From positions 1 through 56,973 of the forward strand of contig CAJUDU010000009.1 in NCBI GenBank assembly GCA_910584935.1: a DNA stretch of 56,973 nucleotides, in the 5' to 3' direction. Numbering within the stretch: position 1 is the first letter of the stretch; every line of letters starts with the position of its first letter. Under the pieces are notes generated by a model, which saw only the letters and a program-made list of their open reading frames with translations, did no database searches and was not told where the DNA came from. This document shows, in pieces, positions 24,342 through 32,255 of the stretch. Source of the DNA: an uncultured Butyricicoccus sp. (lineage in GTDB: Bacteria; Bacillota; Clostridia; Oscillospirales; Butyricicoccaceae). Both the position numbers and the translations under genes were made by a program.

Positions 24342-25094
24342 TTAAAAGTATCGTCCTGTAAAAATCAAGCCCAGTGTAGAGCAATATTCACGCAAATGGC
24401 ACACGGCTTTCAATGAGCGGTATGGCGTTGGTGCGGGCATTGCGCACGCATCCAATCCTGCCTGTACCATCAACCTGCGTGCGCGTGCCAAATGAAATTC
24501 ATTTGATATGACAGCCGTTTTTTGCCCTTCCAAATGAAATTTTTCTTTGGCATTTATGATATTTTCGATGGTATTTGTTGATGTATCCTCAATTAACAGA
24601 CGTTCCGCAGCAATTCCCTTTGTTAACAGGTAGTCGCGCATCATATGCGCTTCAGGCATAATTTCATTTTCACCCTGCCCGCCGCAAAGCACCAGCTTTG
24701 CTTTTGTGTTTTTTTCCAGCAACGCCGCACCCGCATCAAGCCGGGTTTGCAATGCCGCAGACGGCCTGTCCCGATAGATATGTGCGCCTAAAATCAGTAC
24801 ATAATCCGCCTCATAAATGGCTCTATCGGTATGTTCTCCAGCTAAAATCAAACATTGGATTGCAAAAAATGATAACAGGAACAGCCCAAAAAGCACCCGT
24901 CCCAACATGGCAACCTGCCGGTATATAGCAGCTTCCCCGATGCGTGCAACAAAAAACGCTTCACACGCACAGCCGATTGCCAATCCGCCTAGAAAAAGTG
25001 TGCCAAACCGGATTGGGCTCCATGTAATGCACGCAGCTGCGGGCACTGCAAAAAGTACCGCAAGCGCCGCCCAAAATTTAATTTCCAGTTTCAT
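24342..25094 (-). CDS. YdcF/SanA-family (DUF218) membrane protein
   Basis: A 250-residue protein with three or four N-terminal hydrophobic helices (residues about 8-90) and a DUF218 domain ('YVLILGAHIYRDRPSAALQTRLDAG', 'LVLCGGQGENEIMPEAHMM', 'ERLLIEDTSTNTIENI', 'TAVISNEFHLARARRL'). Family members affect envelope barrier function or peptidoglycan handling; the reaction is unknown. The start overlaps the end of the ABC-F gene by 17 bp, with GAGG inside that gene as its ribosome site, so it is translationally coupled. Confidence 0.9.
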   Translation of the reverse strand: MKLEIKFWAALAVLFAVPAAACITWSPIRFGTLFLGGLAIGCACEAFFVARIGEAAIYRQVAMLGRVLFGLFLLSFFAIQCLILAGEHTDRAIYEADYVLILGAHIYRDRPSAALQTRLDAGAALLEKNTKAKLVLCGGQGENEIMPEAHMMRDYLLTKGIAAERLLIEDTSTNTIENIINAKEKFHLEGQKTAVISNEFHLARARRLMVQAGLDACAMPAPTPYRSLKAVCHLREYCSTLGLIFTGRYF

Positions 25095-26970
25095 TGCCCA
25101 ATGCCTCGCTTAGTTGCTCCCATTCTTCCATTTTTTCAAGAAGAGTGCCGTCAATTTCGTCCTTTTCCGCCAGCAGACCCATTAATTTTTCCGGATCGGC
25201 GGCATTATGGTTGATTCTGCTGTCCAAATCGGCAAGCTGCATTTCCAGTTGATTGATTTCCCGTTCTAAAACGGCAATCCGCTTTGCCATATTTTTAGTG
25301 CCCTTCCCTTTTGGGCGTTCCGCCTTTTTTTCCGGCTTCATTTTTGCCGGAATAGGTGCTTTTTCCGCACGTAAACGCTCCCGATAGGTCAAAAATTCGC
25401 TGTAAGTGCCCGTATAATCAAGATATTCGCCGTTTTCCAGATAAATGATCCGCGTGGCAAAGCGTTCCACAAAATACCGGTCATGGGATACAAAAAGCAG
25501 CGTGCCCGTGAACGCCTCAACCGCTTCTTCAATCCATTCGCGGCTCATCAAGTCTAAATGGTTGGTCGGTTCATCCAAAACCAGCATATTTAACGGGTCA
25601 TACATGAGTTCACACAGCCGTAAACGGCTTTTTTCGCCCCCAGATAAGGTGTTTACGGTTTTTAACTGGTCTTCCCCGGAAAATTTGAACGCACCTAACC
25701 GGTTGCGTGCAGTCTGCATTGTGACATTTTTATCATAAATCAGCGTATCTATTAAATTTCGCCTTTGCTGTGCAAAGTGTACCATCTGTGGCAAATAGGC
25801 GGGGCGCAGCCCTACACCTTTTTTGACCGTGCCTGCATCGGCAGTTTCCTCTCCCAATATAATCTTAAGCAGTGTGGTTTTTCCTGTTCCATTGTCCCCT
25901 AAAATCGCAACCCGTTCTCCATTGCGCACATTAAAAGTTACATTTTGTAATATCCTTCGCCCATCATAACTTTTTGTAATATCTCGCACTTTGAGTACAT
26001 CTTCGGTTTCATAATTGGGGTCGCCAAAGGAAACATTCATTTGTTTGTCCCGACGTGGGCGGTCAGTCACCTTCATGCGTGCAATCCGCTTATCAATCGA
26101 TGCGGCACGCTTGGCAAGATGTTCGGTGCCATGCTCATGCATAATGCGGGAAACAGCTTCCAGCCGCTTTTTTTCTGCCATTTGGTTTTCGTGTTCACGC
26201 AGTTGCTGTTCGTACCGCCGTTCACGCTCCACCGCATAAAAGGAGTATGAACCTGCATAAAATTCTATGATATTGTCATGGATTTCAATAATTCGGTCGC
26301 AACACTGATCTAAAAAATACCGGTCATGTGACACGGTCACTACCGTGCCCTGATAAGTTTCCAGGTAATCGCCCAGCCAGCGCACCGCATCCATATCCAG
26401 ATGATTTGTTGGTTCGTCCAGCAGCAAAATGTCAGTGTGTTCCAAGATAATGCGTGCAAGGTTTACCCGCGTTTTCTCACCGCCGGAGAGCTGTGCAAAT
26501 GGCTGCACGCGACGTGCAGCCGGGATATCCAGCCCATTGCACACTTTATCCACCTCAAAATCATGGTTATAGCCGCCTAAGGTTTCCAGCTTTTGTTGGC
26601 ATATGCCATACCGCCGCAACAAGGCTTCATCTTCCGGATGGGCTGCCATCTGGGTTTCCAGCGCGGCAAGTTCCTCTTGCACCGCTTGGGTTGCACGGAA
26701 CGCTGTGCGCAACACATCTTCCACGGTAATTTCCGGCGGGAAATCCGGCATCTGGTCAATCATGCCAACTGTTTTCCGGTCGCCAATGGCAACATGACCG
26801 CTGTCATATTCCAGCCGTCCAGATAAAATATGCAGCAAAGTTGTTTTTCCGGTGCCGTTTGCGCCTAAAATTGCAACTTTTTCGCCCGGTTGTATGTCAA
26901 AATTCAAACTGGATAAAATCAGCCGGTCGCCATAATACTTTGTTAAATTTTGTACTGTAATATCAGCCAT
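25078..26970 (-). CDS. ABC-F family ATPase (ribosome-associated)
   Basis: A 630-residue protein with two ABC ATPase domains and no membrane segment. Walker A motifs are 'GANGTGKTT' (about residue 36) and 'GDNGTGKTT' (about 354); signatures are 'LSGGEKTRVNLARI' and 'LSGGEKSRLRLCEL'; each Walker B reads 'LDEPTNHLD'. Between them is the P-site-tRNA interaction motif linker, and a coiled C-terminal tail follows. ABC-F proteins act on stalled ribosomes, either in housekeeping or in antibiotic protection. The layout matches the housekeeping YdiF/Uup groups; a resistance role cannot be excluded. ATG 26970 follows GAGGA. Confidence 0.93.
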   Translation of the reverse strand: MADITVQNLTKYYGDRLILSSLNFDIQPGEKVAILGANGTGKTTLLHILSGRLEYDSGHVAIGDRKTVGMIDQMPDFPPEITVEDVLRTAFRATQAVQEELAALETQMAAHPEDEALLRRYGICQQKLETLGGYNHDFEVDKVCNGLDIPAARRVQPFAQLSGGEKTRVNLARIILEHTDILLLDEPTNHLDMDAVRWLGDYLETYQGTVVTVSHDRYFLDQCCDRIIEIHDNIIEFYAGSYSFYAVERERRYEQQLREHENQMAEKKRLEAVSRIMHEHGTEHLAKRAASIDKRIARMKVTDRPRRDKQMNVSFGDPNYETEDVLKVRDITKSYDGRRILQNVTFNVRNGERVAILGDNGTGKTTLLKIILGEETADAGTVKKGVGLRPAYLPQMVHFAQQRRNLIDTLIYDKNVTMQTARNRLGAFKFSGEDQLKTVNTLSGGEKSRLRLCELMYDPLNMLVLDEPTNHLDLMSREWIEEAVEAFTGTLLFVSHDRYFVERFATRIIYLENGEYLDYTGTYSEFLTYRERLRAEKAPIPAKMKPEKKAERPKGKGTKNMAKRIAVLEREINQLEMQLADLDSRINHNAADPEKLMGLLAEKDEIDGTLLEKMEEWEQLSEALGNETGN

Positions 26971-27067
26971 CAGGCAGGTCCTCGCTTTTCATGGATTATG
27001 CAGTGAAAATGTTGTTTTCCAGCCCGTATTCCCTGCCTGCCTTTTTCCAGCAAACCGGCTTGGGGTT

Positions 27068-27784
27068 TTATGATTCTTCTGCCAACTGCGGCAGCAGGGC
27101 ACACGCTAAATCCGGACGTTCTGTTTCAATAAAATTAACGCCAAAAGACAGCATCCGCGTGATTTCATCAATATCTGTGGATTCTGTTGAAGCCAAAAAC
27201 AAACCGCAGCGCAATGCCTCAGCGCACAGCTCACGGGTCAAGGTGGCGGGTGCTGCACGCAGCCCAAACAATCCGGCTTCCTGTGCCGCACGCACCAGTG
27301 CGGCGGCATCTGGCGGCGCCGTGGGCAAATCGCCCATGATATGTAATGCCGGGTTTTTGCGTGCTTCTTCGGCAGCTTCCGGCAGTTCCAGCCCGCCAAA
27401 ATATGCATTATCCAGGTAATCGGCATGGCTGAGCGCAATTTTCACCTGTGGGCACACATGGCGGTTACATAGCTGTACGCAGATTTTTGCCGCGCAGGAT
27501 TTTGCCAGTTCCACAGCTTGTCCAACAGTGACCAGTTTTGGGTACACACGGCGCAAATCAACAAAATCTGTACTCGCTGCGGTATGGAATTTGCCATCAG
27601 TGCCGCGGAACCCGCCCCGCGCACATAGAATTGCAATGCCATCCTGGGTCATATCCAGCATCATTGTGCAGCCATTTGCGCCTTTTTCGTTGCCTGCCAT
27701 GATGGATTCTAAACTATCTGCCTCTGTATACATACACCCGGCTGCTGACACAATAAATTGATCCCGGTTGGTATAATGTATCAT
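27068..27784 (-). CDS. GDPD-like protein lacking catalytic residues
   Basis: A 238-residue protein with the TIM-barrel outline of glycerophosphodiester phosphodiesterases: 'ADSLESIMAGNEKGANGCTMMLDMTQDGIAILCARGGF' follows the usual 'PENTLxAFxxAxExGAdxiExDVxlTkDGxxVvxHD' pattern. The key residues are lost, however: the opening HRG is replaced by SAAG, the ExD by MLDM, and the HD by CARG. It is therefore probably a pseudoenzyme or a changed-function protein. 'STDIDEITRMLSFGVNFIETERP' matches the C-terminal family block. ATG 27784 follows GGAAGG. It lies between the cyclophilin and ABC-F genes on the same strand. Confidence 0.7.
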   Translation of the reverse strand: MIHYTNRDQFIVSAAGCMYTEADSLESIMAGNEKGANGCTMMLDMTQDGIAILCARGGFRGTDGKFHTAASTDFVDLRRVYPKLVTVGQAVELAKSCAAKICVQLCNRHVCPQVKIALSHADYLDNAYFGGLELPEAAEEARKNPALHIMGDLPTAPPDAAALVRAAQEAGLFGLRAAPATLTRELCAEALRCGLFLASTESTDIDEITRMLSFGVNFIETERPDLACALLPQLAEES

Positions 27785-27868
27785 TTGCTTCGCACTTCCT
27801 TCCCAAACAATGGGAGGGGCAAGCCCCTCCCCCTTTTATTTCTGCCCTTTTTACAAGGGAAGGATGAT

Positions 27869-28387
27869 TTAGATGACCTGCGGTGCTGGATATTCCACAC
27901 CAAAGGTGTCTACTGTTACCTTTTTCATCACTTGCTTTTGCCGTGGGCGGTCTTTCCAGTCGCGCGGCGTATTGACAATTTCGTCCACGTGTTCTATGCC
28001 TTCTGTGACCATACCAAACGCGGCGTATTCCCCATCGAGATGGGGGGAATCTTCTGTCATGATGAAAAATTGTGAACCGGCAGAATCCGGCGCCATCGTC
28101 CGCGCCATGGACAGCACGCCGCGGCTGTGTTTCAAATCATTTTGGAAACCGTTTGAAGTAAATTCGCCTGCGATTTCATAGCCGGGGCCGCCAACGCCAG
28201 TACCTTCCGGGTCGCCGCCCTGAATCATAAAACCTGGGATGATACGATGGAAAATTAGTCCGTCATAAAACCCTTTGCCTGCCAAGCTGATGAAATTATT
28301 CACCGTATTGGGCGCGATTTCGGGATAAAGTTCGGCTTTGATGATGGAGCCGTTGTCCATTTCGATTGTCACAATTGGGTTTGCCAT
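27869..28387 (-). CDS. Cyclophilin-type peptidyl-prolyl isomerase
   Basis: A 172-residue cytoplasmic cyclophilin without signal peptide. The active-site segments are clear: 'FYDGLIFHRIIPGFMIQGGDP' with the catalytic Arg, 'GVLSMARTMAPDSAGSQFFIM' and 'HLDGEYAAFGMVTEG'. It speeds proline isomerisation during folding. ATG 28387 follows GAGGAG; the longer frame to 28423 has no site. A sigma-A promoter lies at 28463-28491. A GGGAGGGGC hairpin at 27810-27829 separates it from the next gene. Confidence 0.95.
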   Translation of the reverse strand: MANPIVTIEMDNGSIIKAELYPEIAPNTVNNFISLAGKGFYDGLIFHRIIPGFMIQGGDPEGTGVGGPGYEIAGEFTSNGFQNDLKHSRGVLSMARTMAPDSAGSQFFIMTEDSPHLDGEYAAFGMVTEGIEHVDEIVNTPRDWKDRPRQKQVMKKVTVDTFGVEYPAPQVI

Positions 28388-28462
28388 TTTATTGTTCTCC
28401 TCTTTTCCGGCAGCGGCGGGCAAATCTTGCCTGCCATTGCCCTTTGAAATGGTTCTCTCTTT

Positions 28463-28491
28463 ATTTTACCAAATAGAAAGGGCTGATACAA
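28463..28491 (-). promoter_or_regulatory. Predicted sigma-A promoter of the cyclophilin gene
   Basis: On the minus strand: TTGTAT (28491-28486), 17 bases, TAAAAT (28468-28463), about 75 bp before the start. Confidence 0.5.
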
Positions 28492-28679
28492 GGGAAACCC
28501 ACCTTTTTTCTATGGCTATCGCAAAGAAAAGCAAGGACATACGGCAAACCCGCCAAAATTCCGAGTCAATAGCCCTGTCCCCTTTGGCATAGTTGCCACT
28601 GTAAGTTTGGCATATTTCCTGTTATACTATTTATGTATACCGTTTTTGTTTATTATTTATTTACAGGAAGGGAATCTTC

Positions 28680-29528
28680 ATGAAAATTAAAGCATACACA
28701 CCCGTTTTAGTTGGGCTTGCGGCGGTAGCCGGTGCGGTGCTGCGCGGGCTGAATTTAATCCATGGTTATGAGGTGGGCACGCGCCTGCCGGCGCACGGGG
28801 ATATCCCCGGGATTGCGCTGATTGTACTCAGTATTGTTTCTGCGGTGCTTTTGATTGGCGCGGCTGCTTTTTTCCATGAAAACAGCGGCATTGTATTTGA
28901 AGATGCGTTTTGGGGGGCAGGCACCCTGTTCAAAATGGTTTCCGTCATTGCGGGGCTGGCAATGCTGGTATGCGGCGCGGCTGGCTTATACCTAGCGGTA
29001 ACGGACAGCGAAGTCCCGATTACCGGCAATATTACAGCTTTGCCGCTATGGCTGCTTGCCATGCTGACGGGCGGCTGTTTTATTGGCGCGGCATCGGCTT
29101 TAAGCCGCCGTGCCATTACCGCGACAACTGCTACACTATTGATTGTACCCATGTTTTGGGCTTGTTTTGACCTGATTACCACCTTTAAGGACAATGGCGC
29201 TTCGCCATTTATTGGGCTTTATGGGTTTGAACTGCTCGCTGCCATTGCGCTGACTTATGCGTTTTACGCGCTGGCAGGTTTTCTTTATTCCACCAGCAGC
29301 CCAAGCCGTTTTGTGATATCGGCAGGATTAGCCATTATTTGGTGCATTGCGGTAGCGGCTGGCGCTGGCATTTCCATTGCGGCTGGCGCACAGGCGATTG
29401 TATTCCCGCCGCAGACCTTGCTAAGGTATGCCTGCTTTTTCGCCTCTGGGCTTTGGCTGTTTGCGCTGATGGTGCTGCTGGCACGCGGCACAACCCGCCG
29501 TATTCCACAGGCGACGATGGAATATTGA
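28680..29528 (+). CDS. Polytopic membrane protein of unknown function
   Basis: A 282-residue protein made almost wholly of hydrophobic helices, about eight by eye: residues near 8-22, 42-63, 82-104, 118-138, 148-165, 178-200, 210-232 and 246-266. No transporter or enzyme signature is recognised. Loops are short; the C-terminus is basic ('RGTTRRIPQ'). ATG 28680 follows GGAAGGGAATC. It is a single gene, followed by a terminator at 29594. Its neighbours give no hint of function. Confidence 0.75.
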   Translation: MKIKAYTPVLVGLAAVAGAVLRGLNLIHGYEVGTRLPAHGDIPGIALIVLSIVSAVLLIGAAAFFHENSGIVFEDAFWGAGTLFKMVSVIAGLAMLVCGAAGLYLAVTDSEVPITGNITALPLWLLAMLTGGCFIGAASALSRRAITATTATLLIVPMFWACFDLITTFKDNGASPFIGLYGFELLAAIALTYAFYALAGFLYSTSSPSRFVISAGLAIIWCIAVAAGAGISIAAGAQAIVFPPQTLLRYACFFASGLWLFALMVLLARGTTRRIPQATMEY

Positions 29529-29864
29529 TACCGCGCAAATAATTCCGGAAAATTGATATGAAATTCTGAAAAATCAACTTTTATTTTTCTGCTGAGGGCA
29601 AAGGATTCTTTGTCCTCTTTTATTTTACATTGAAACCCATGTTTATTTTATGAAATTTTATCGTGAAAAATGAACGTTATTTGCAGTTTCCCGCAGATAT
29701 CCGCCAAATTCCCACGTCTTGCTTTAGGCATAATGCCAATAGCAACTTTCACAAATTCGGGCATCTTTGCGGCAAAGCGAGTTTGCACCTTGGCAAAGGT
29801 TATGCTACAATAACTGCAAGAGAAGAAATTCCTTCAATCTGTGCTTAGAAAGGAACTTAGAAGC
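29529..29864 (+). other. Intergenic stretch with terminator, inverted repeats and weak promoter
   Basis: It contains the terminator at 29594-29626, then two small inverted repeats, CTTTGCGGCAAAG near 29766 and TTTGC/GGCAAA near 29782, and a weak promoter TTGCAC-17-TACAAT (29783-29811) before the URO-D-like gene. The repeats straddle the -35 and could be an operator. No gene is seen. Confidence 0.4.
29594..29626 (+). terminator. Terminator after the membrane protein gene
   Basis: GAGGGCAAAG (29594-29603), GATT loop, CTTTGTCCTC (29608-29617) with one wobble pair, then TTTTATTTT. Confidence 0.75.
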
Positions 29865-31214
29865 ATGAATATTGATCAATTTGTTGGTGAAAATCGAATT
29901 GACCAGGGGCAAGGCGGCAACTTAATGGTACACGGCTGGTCTCTTGAACAGTGTGTCATTTCCGCGCATGATAAAGAAATCCTGCAAGGCTTAGGGCGCC
30001 GGCTGAAAGAGTTGGCAGAACGCCCCTGCGAACCGGAAAAAGCTGCGCTTTGGGTTGCGCACAACGGGTTAAAGACCGAACAGCCAGTGATTTACATTGA
30101 CTGTGAAAACGGCTGGAATGAAATTTTCCCATGGAAAGAAGCCATCCAATGCGAAGGGGAAATGGCGCAGGACTGGGAAATGTGGCTGCGCAAGGAAATT
30201 CACTGGGCAGACACGCTAAAAGATGACAAGGTAGTTGAAGCAAAGTTATATATCCCCTACCATGCCACAGACAGCGGCTGGGGCATTGAAGAAGAACGCA
30301 TTGGCGACCCGACAAAGGGGGAAGCCTATGTCTGGAAATCCCCATTTGCGGATATGGAAGAGGAATTTGAAGAATTAGATCTTTCCGAATATATTAAGAC
30401 GCCGCAAATCAGTGTAGACTGGGAAGCCTCTAATGCCGCATTCCATTTAGCGGAGGAAGTGTTTGATGGCATTTTGTCCATTGAGTTCCGGCACAAATGG
30501 TGGTGGTCACCGGCATTATCGCTGTCTTACTGCAACCTGCGCGGCATGGAAAATATGATGTGTGATTTTTATGATTATCCGGATCAGGTTCATGCCATGA
30601 TGCGGTTATTCACAGATGGTTATCTGAAAAAGTTTGCATATCTTGAGGAACATGGACTTTTGCCGAACAACTCGGATAGTATGTATATTGGTTCAGGCGG
30701 CATTGGTTTTACAGATGAACTGCATGGCACGCCAGGGCAAGTGAAGCTGATGGATATGTGGGGCTTTAATGAAGCGCAGGAAACCAGTGAAGTTTCACCA
30801 GAAATGATCAAGGAATTTTTCCTGCCTTACCAGCGTGAAATTGCGGAATGCTTTGGGCTGAACTATTATGGCTGCTGCGAAGGGTTAGATAAGCGTTGGG
30901 AGTATGTAAAGGAAGCGATTCCGCGCCTGCGGCGCGTATCGGTTTCGCAATGGGCAGACCCGCGCAAAATGAGTGATTATCTTGGCAAAGATTATGTCTA
31001 TTGTTACAAGGTCAGCCCGACAGACATTGCGGTGCCGCATCCTGATGAAGATTACATCCGGAAGAACCTGCACAGTATCTTGGAATACTGCAAACAAAGC
31101 GGCAATATTGTCGAACTGCTGATGAAGGACAACCACACCTTAGGGCACACGCCAGCCAATGCCGCACGCTGGGTACAGATTGCCCGCGAAGAAGTAGCCC
31201 GCGTCTACGGCTAA
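29865..31214 (+). CDS. Uroporphyrinogen decarboxylase-like (URO-D family) protein
   Basis: A 449-residue soluble protein resembling the long gut-Clostridia branch of the URO-D superfamily, which includes haem-pathway decarboxylases and corrinoid-dependent methyltransferases such as MtbA. Family-like parts are 'MMCDFYDYPDQVHAMMRLFTDGYLK', 'EVSPEMIKEFFLPYQREIAECFGLNYYGCCEGLD' with a possible Zn-binding Cys pair, and 'SILEYCKQSGNIVELLMKDNHTLG'. No haem pathway or corrinoid gene is nearby, so a demethylation or catabolic role is only a guess. ATG 29865 follows AGAAAGGA; GTG 29841 is rejected. It stands alone. Confidence 0.65.
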   Translation: MNIDQFVGENRIDQGQGGNLMVHGWSLEQCVISAHDKEILQGLGRRLKELAERPCEPEKAALWVAHNGLKTEQPVIYIDCENGWNEIFPWKEAIQCEGEMAQDWEMWLRKEIHWADTLKDDKVVEAKLYIPYHATDSGWGIEEERIGDPTKGEAYVWKSPFADMEEEFEELDLSEYIKTPQISVDWEASNAAFHLAEEVFDGILSIEFRHKWWWSPALSLSYCNLRGMENMMCDFYDYPDQVHAMMRLFTDGYLKKFAYLEEHGLLPNNSDSMYIGSGGIGFTDELHGTPGQVKLMDMWGFNEAQETSEVSPEMIKEFFLPYQREIAECFGLNYYGCCEGLDKRWEYVKEAIPRLRRVSVSQWADPRKMSDYLGKDYVYCYKVSPTDIAVPHPDEDYIRKNLHSILEYCKQSGNIVELLMKDNHTLGHTPANAARWVQIAREEVARVYG

Positions 31215-31260
31215 CCTACTTTCTTTTATAAAAGAAAGTAGGCAAAGAAAATTTCACCAC
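31215..31260. repeat. Dispersed palindromic repeat, copy 1
   Basis: A perfect 28-bp palindrome (arm CCTACTTTCTTTT, 31215-31242) is followed by CAAAGAAAA. A diverged copy in the opposite direction lies at 40915-40953. A GC hairpin, CTGCGTGC/GCACGCAG (31260-31278), follows it, and a GC hairpin also follows copy 2. Confidence 0.65.
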
Positions 31261-31344
31261 TGCGTGCGCGGCACGCAGATACAAAAGCATCATAGCCGCT
31301 TTATGATTGCCATTTAGCCGCGCAGACAAATAACTGATAGAAAA

Positions 31345-31380
31345 AAAAGGCTTCCGTCAACCGAACGGAAGCCTTTTCTT
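31345..31380. terminator. Bidirectional terminator before the response regulator end
   Basis: AAAAGGCTTCCGT pairs with ACGGAAGCCTTTT around CAACCGA (31345-31377), with A and T runs on both sides. Confidence 0.8.
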
Positions 31381-32053
31381 ATACTTCAAACCGATAACCA
31401 TACCCACGTACTGTTTCAATTTTTCCGCCATAATCCCGCAGTTTTGCCCGCAATTTTTTGATATGCGTATCTACCGTCCGCAAATCGCCAAAATAATCAT
31501 AACCCCAAACCGCATTGAGTATTTTTTCCCGTGAAAGCGCAATGCCACGGTTATTTTTGAAATATATCATCAGTTCATATTCTTTGGGTGTGAGTCCGAT
31601 ATTTTCCCCGGAAACACGCACTTCATGCCGTACTTCATCAATATCCAATGCACCAAAACTTGTTTTTTCCTCCTGTGCCGCGCCTGCCCGCAACAGCAGG
31701 TTTTTCACCCGCGCACATAAAACAAGCGGGGAAAATGGTTTGGTGACATAATCATCCGCACCGCCTTCCAACCCATGGAGCTGGTCTAATTCTTCCGCAC
31801 GTGCTGTCAGCATCATCACAGGCAGGCGGCGAGTGCTTTCTCGTTCCCGGATGCTGCGCAAAACAGCAAATCCATCCGCGCCAGGCATCATTACATCTAA
31901 AATTGCCAAATCTATGGGGATATTCCCGGACAAGCTATCCAATGCTTCTTTTCCATCTGCCGCTTCAATCATGGTATGCCCATCCCGTTTGAGAAAATCC
32001 GCAACCAGCCGCCGGATACGCGCTTCATCATCCGCGAGTAAAATCGTTGCCAT
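31379..32053 (-). CDS. OmpR/PhoB-family response regulator, no adjacent kinase
   Basis: A 224-residue two-domain regulator. The receiver domain has 'ILLADDEARIRRL' (acidic pair Asp8-Asp9), the phosphorylated Asp in 'LAILDVMMPGADG' (about residue 53), Thr in 'MMLTARAEE' and Lys in 'YVTKPFSP'. The C-terminal winged helix reads 'GLTPKEYELMIYF' to 'VDTHIKKLRAKL' and 'VRGYGYRFEV'. It binds DNA as a phosphorylated dimer. No histidine kinase is on either side, which is unusual for this family. ATG 32053 follows AAAGGAG. Confidence 0.95.
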   Translation of the reverse strand: MATILLADDEARIRRLVADFLKRDGHTMIEAADGKEALDSLSGNIPIDLAILDVMMPGADGFAVLRSIRERESTRRLPVMMLTARAEELDQLHGLEGGADDYVTKPFSPLVLCARVKNLLLRAGAAQEEKTSFGALDIDEVRHEVRVSGENIGLTPKEYELMIYFKNNRGIALSREKILNAVWGYDYFGDLRTVDTHIKKLRAKLRDYGGKIETVRGYGYRFEV

Positions 32054-32205
32054 AAAAAAATACCACTCCTTTCAGGTATCATATAGTATACCGCAATAAT
32101 TTGAAAATCCCGTGAACAATAAACAGAAAGCCTGTGTTTTTTGGCACAAAATTCACCATGACACAATCCCTGAAATTCCAAAAGAAATAAAACATGGTTT
32201 TCTTT

Positions 32206-32235
32206 GTATAAACGCCGTATGAGCTGTCCATAATA
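32206..32235 (+). promoter_or_regulatory. Predicted sigma-F promoter of the SpoIIQ-like gene
   Basis: GTATA (32206-32210) matches the sigma-F -35 (GywTA). After 15 bases, GTCCATAATA (32226-32235) fits GgnrAnAnTw except at one position. It ends 20 bp before the start codon, as expected for forespore expression. Confidence 0.6.
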
Positions 32236-32255
32236 AGCCCGGAGGTGAAAAAAAC

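Noticed and set aside
25078..26970. Antibiotic-resistance ABC-F gene
   Set aside because: The sequence layout fits housekeeping members at least as well; nothing nearby suggests resistance. Kept as a general ABC-F call.
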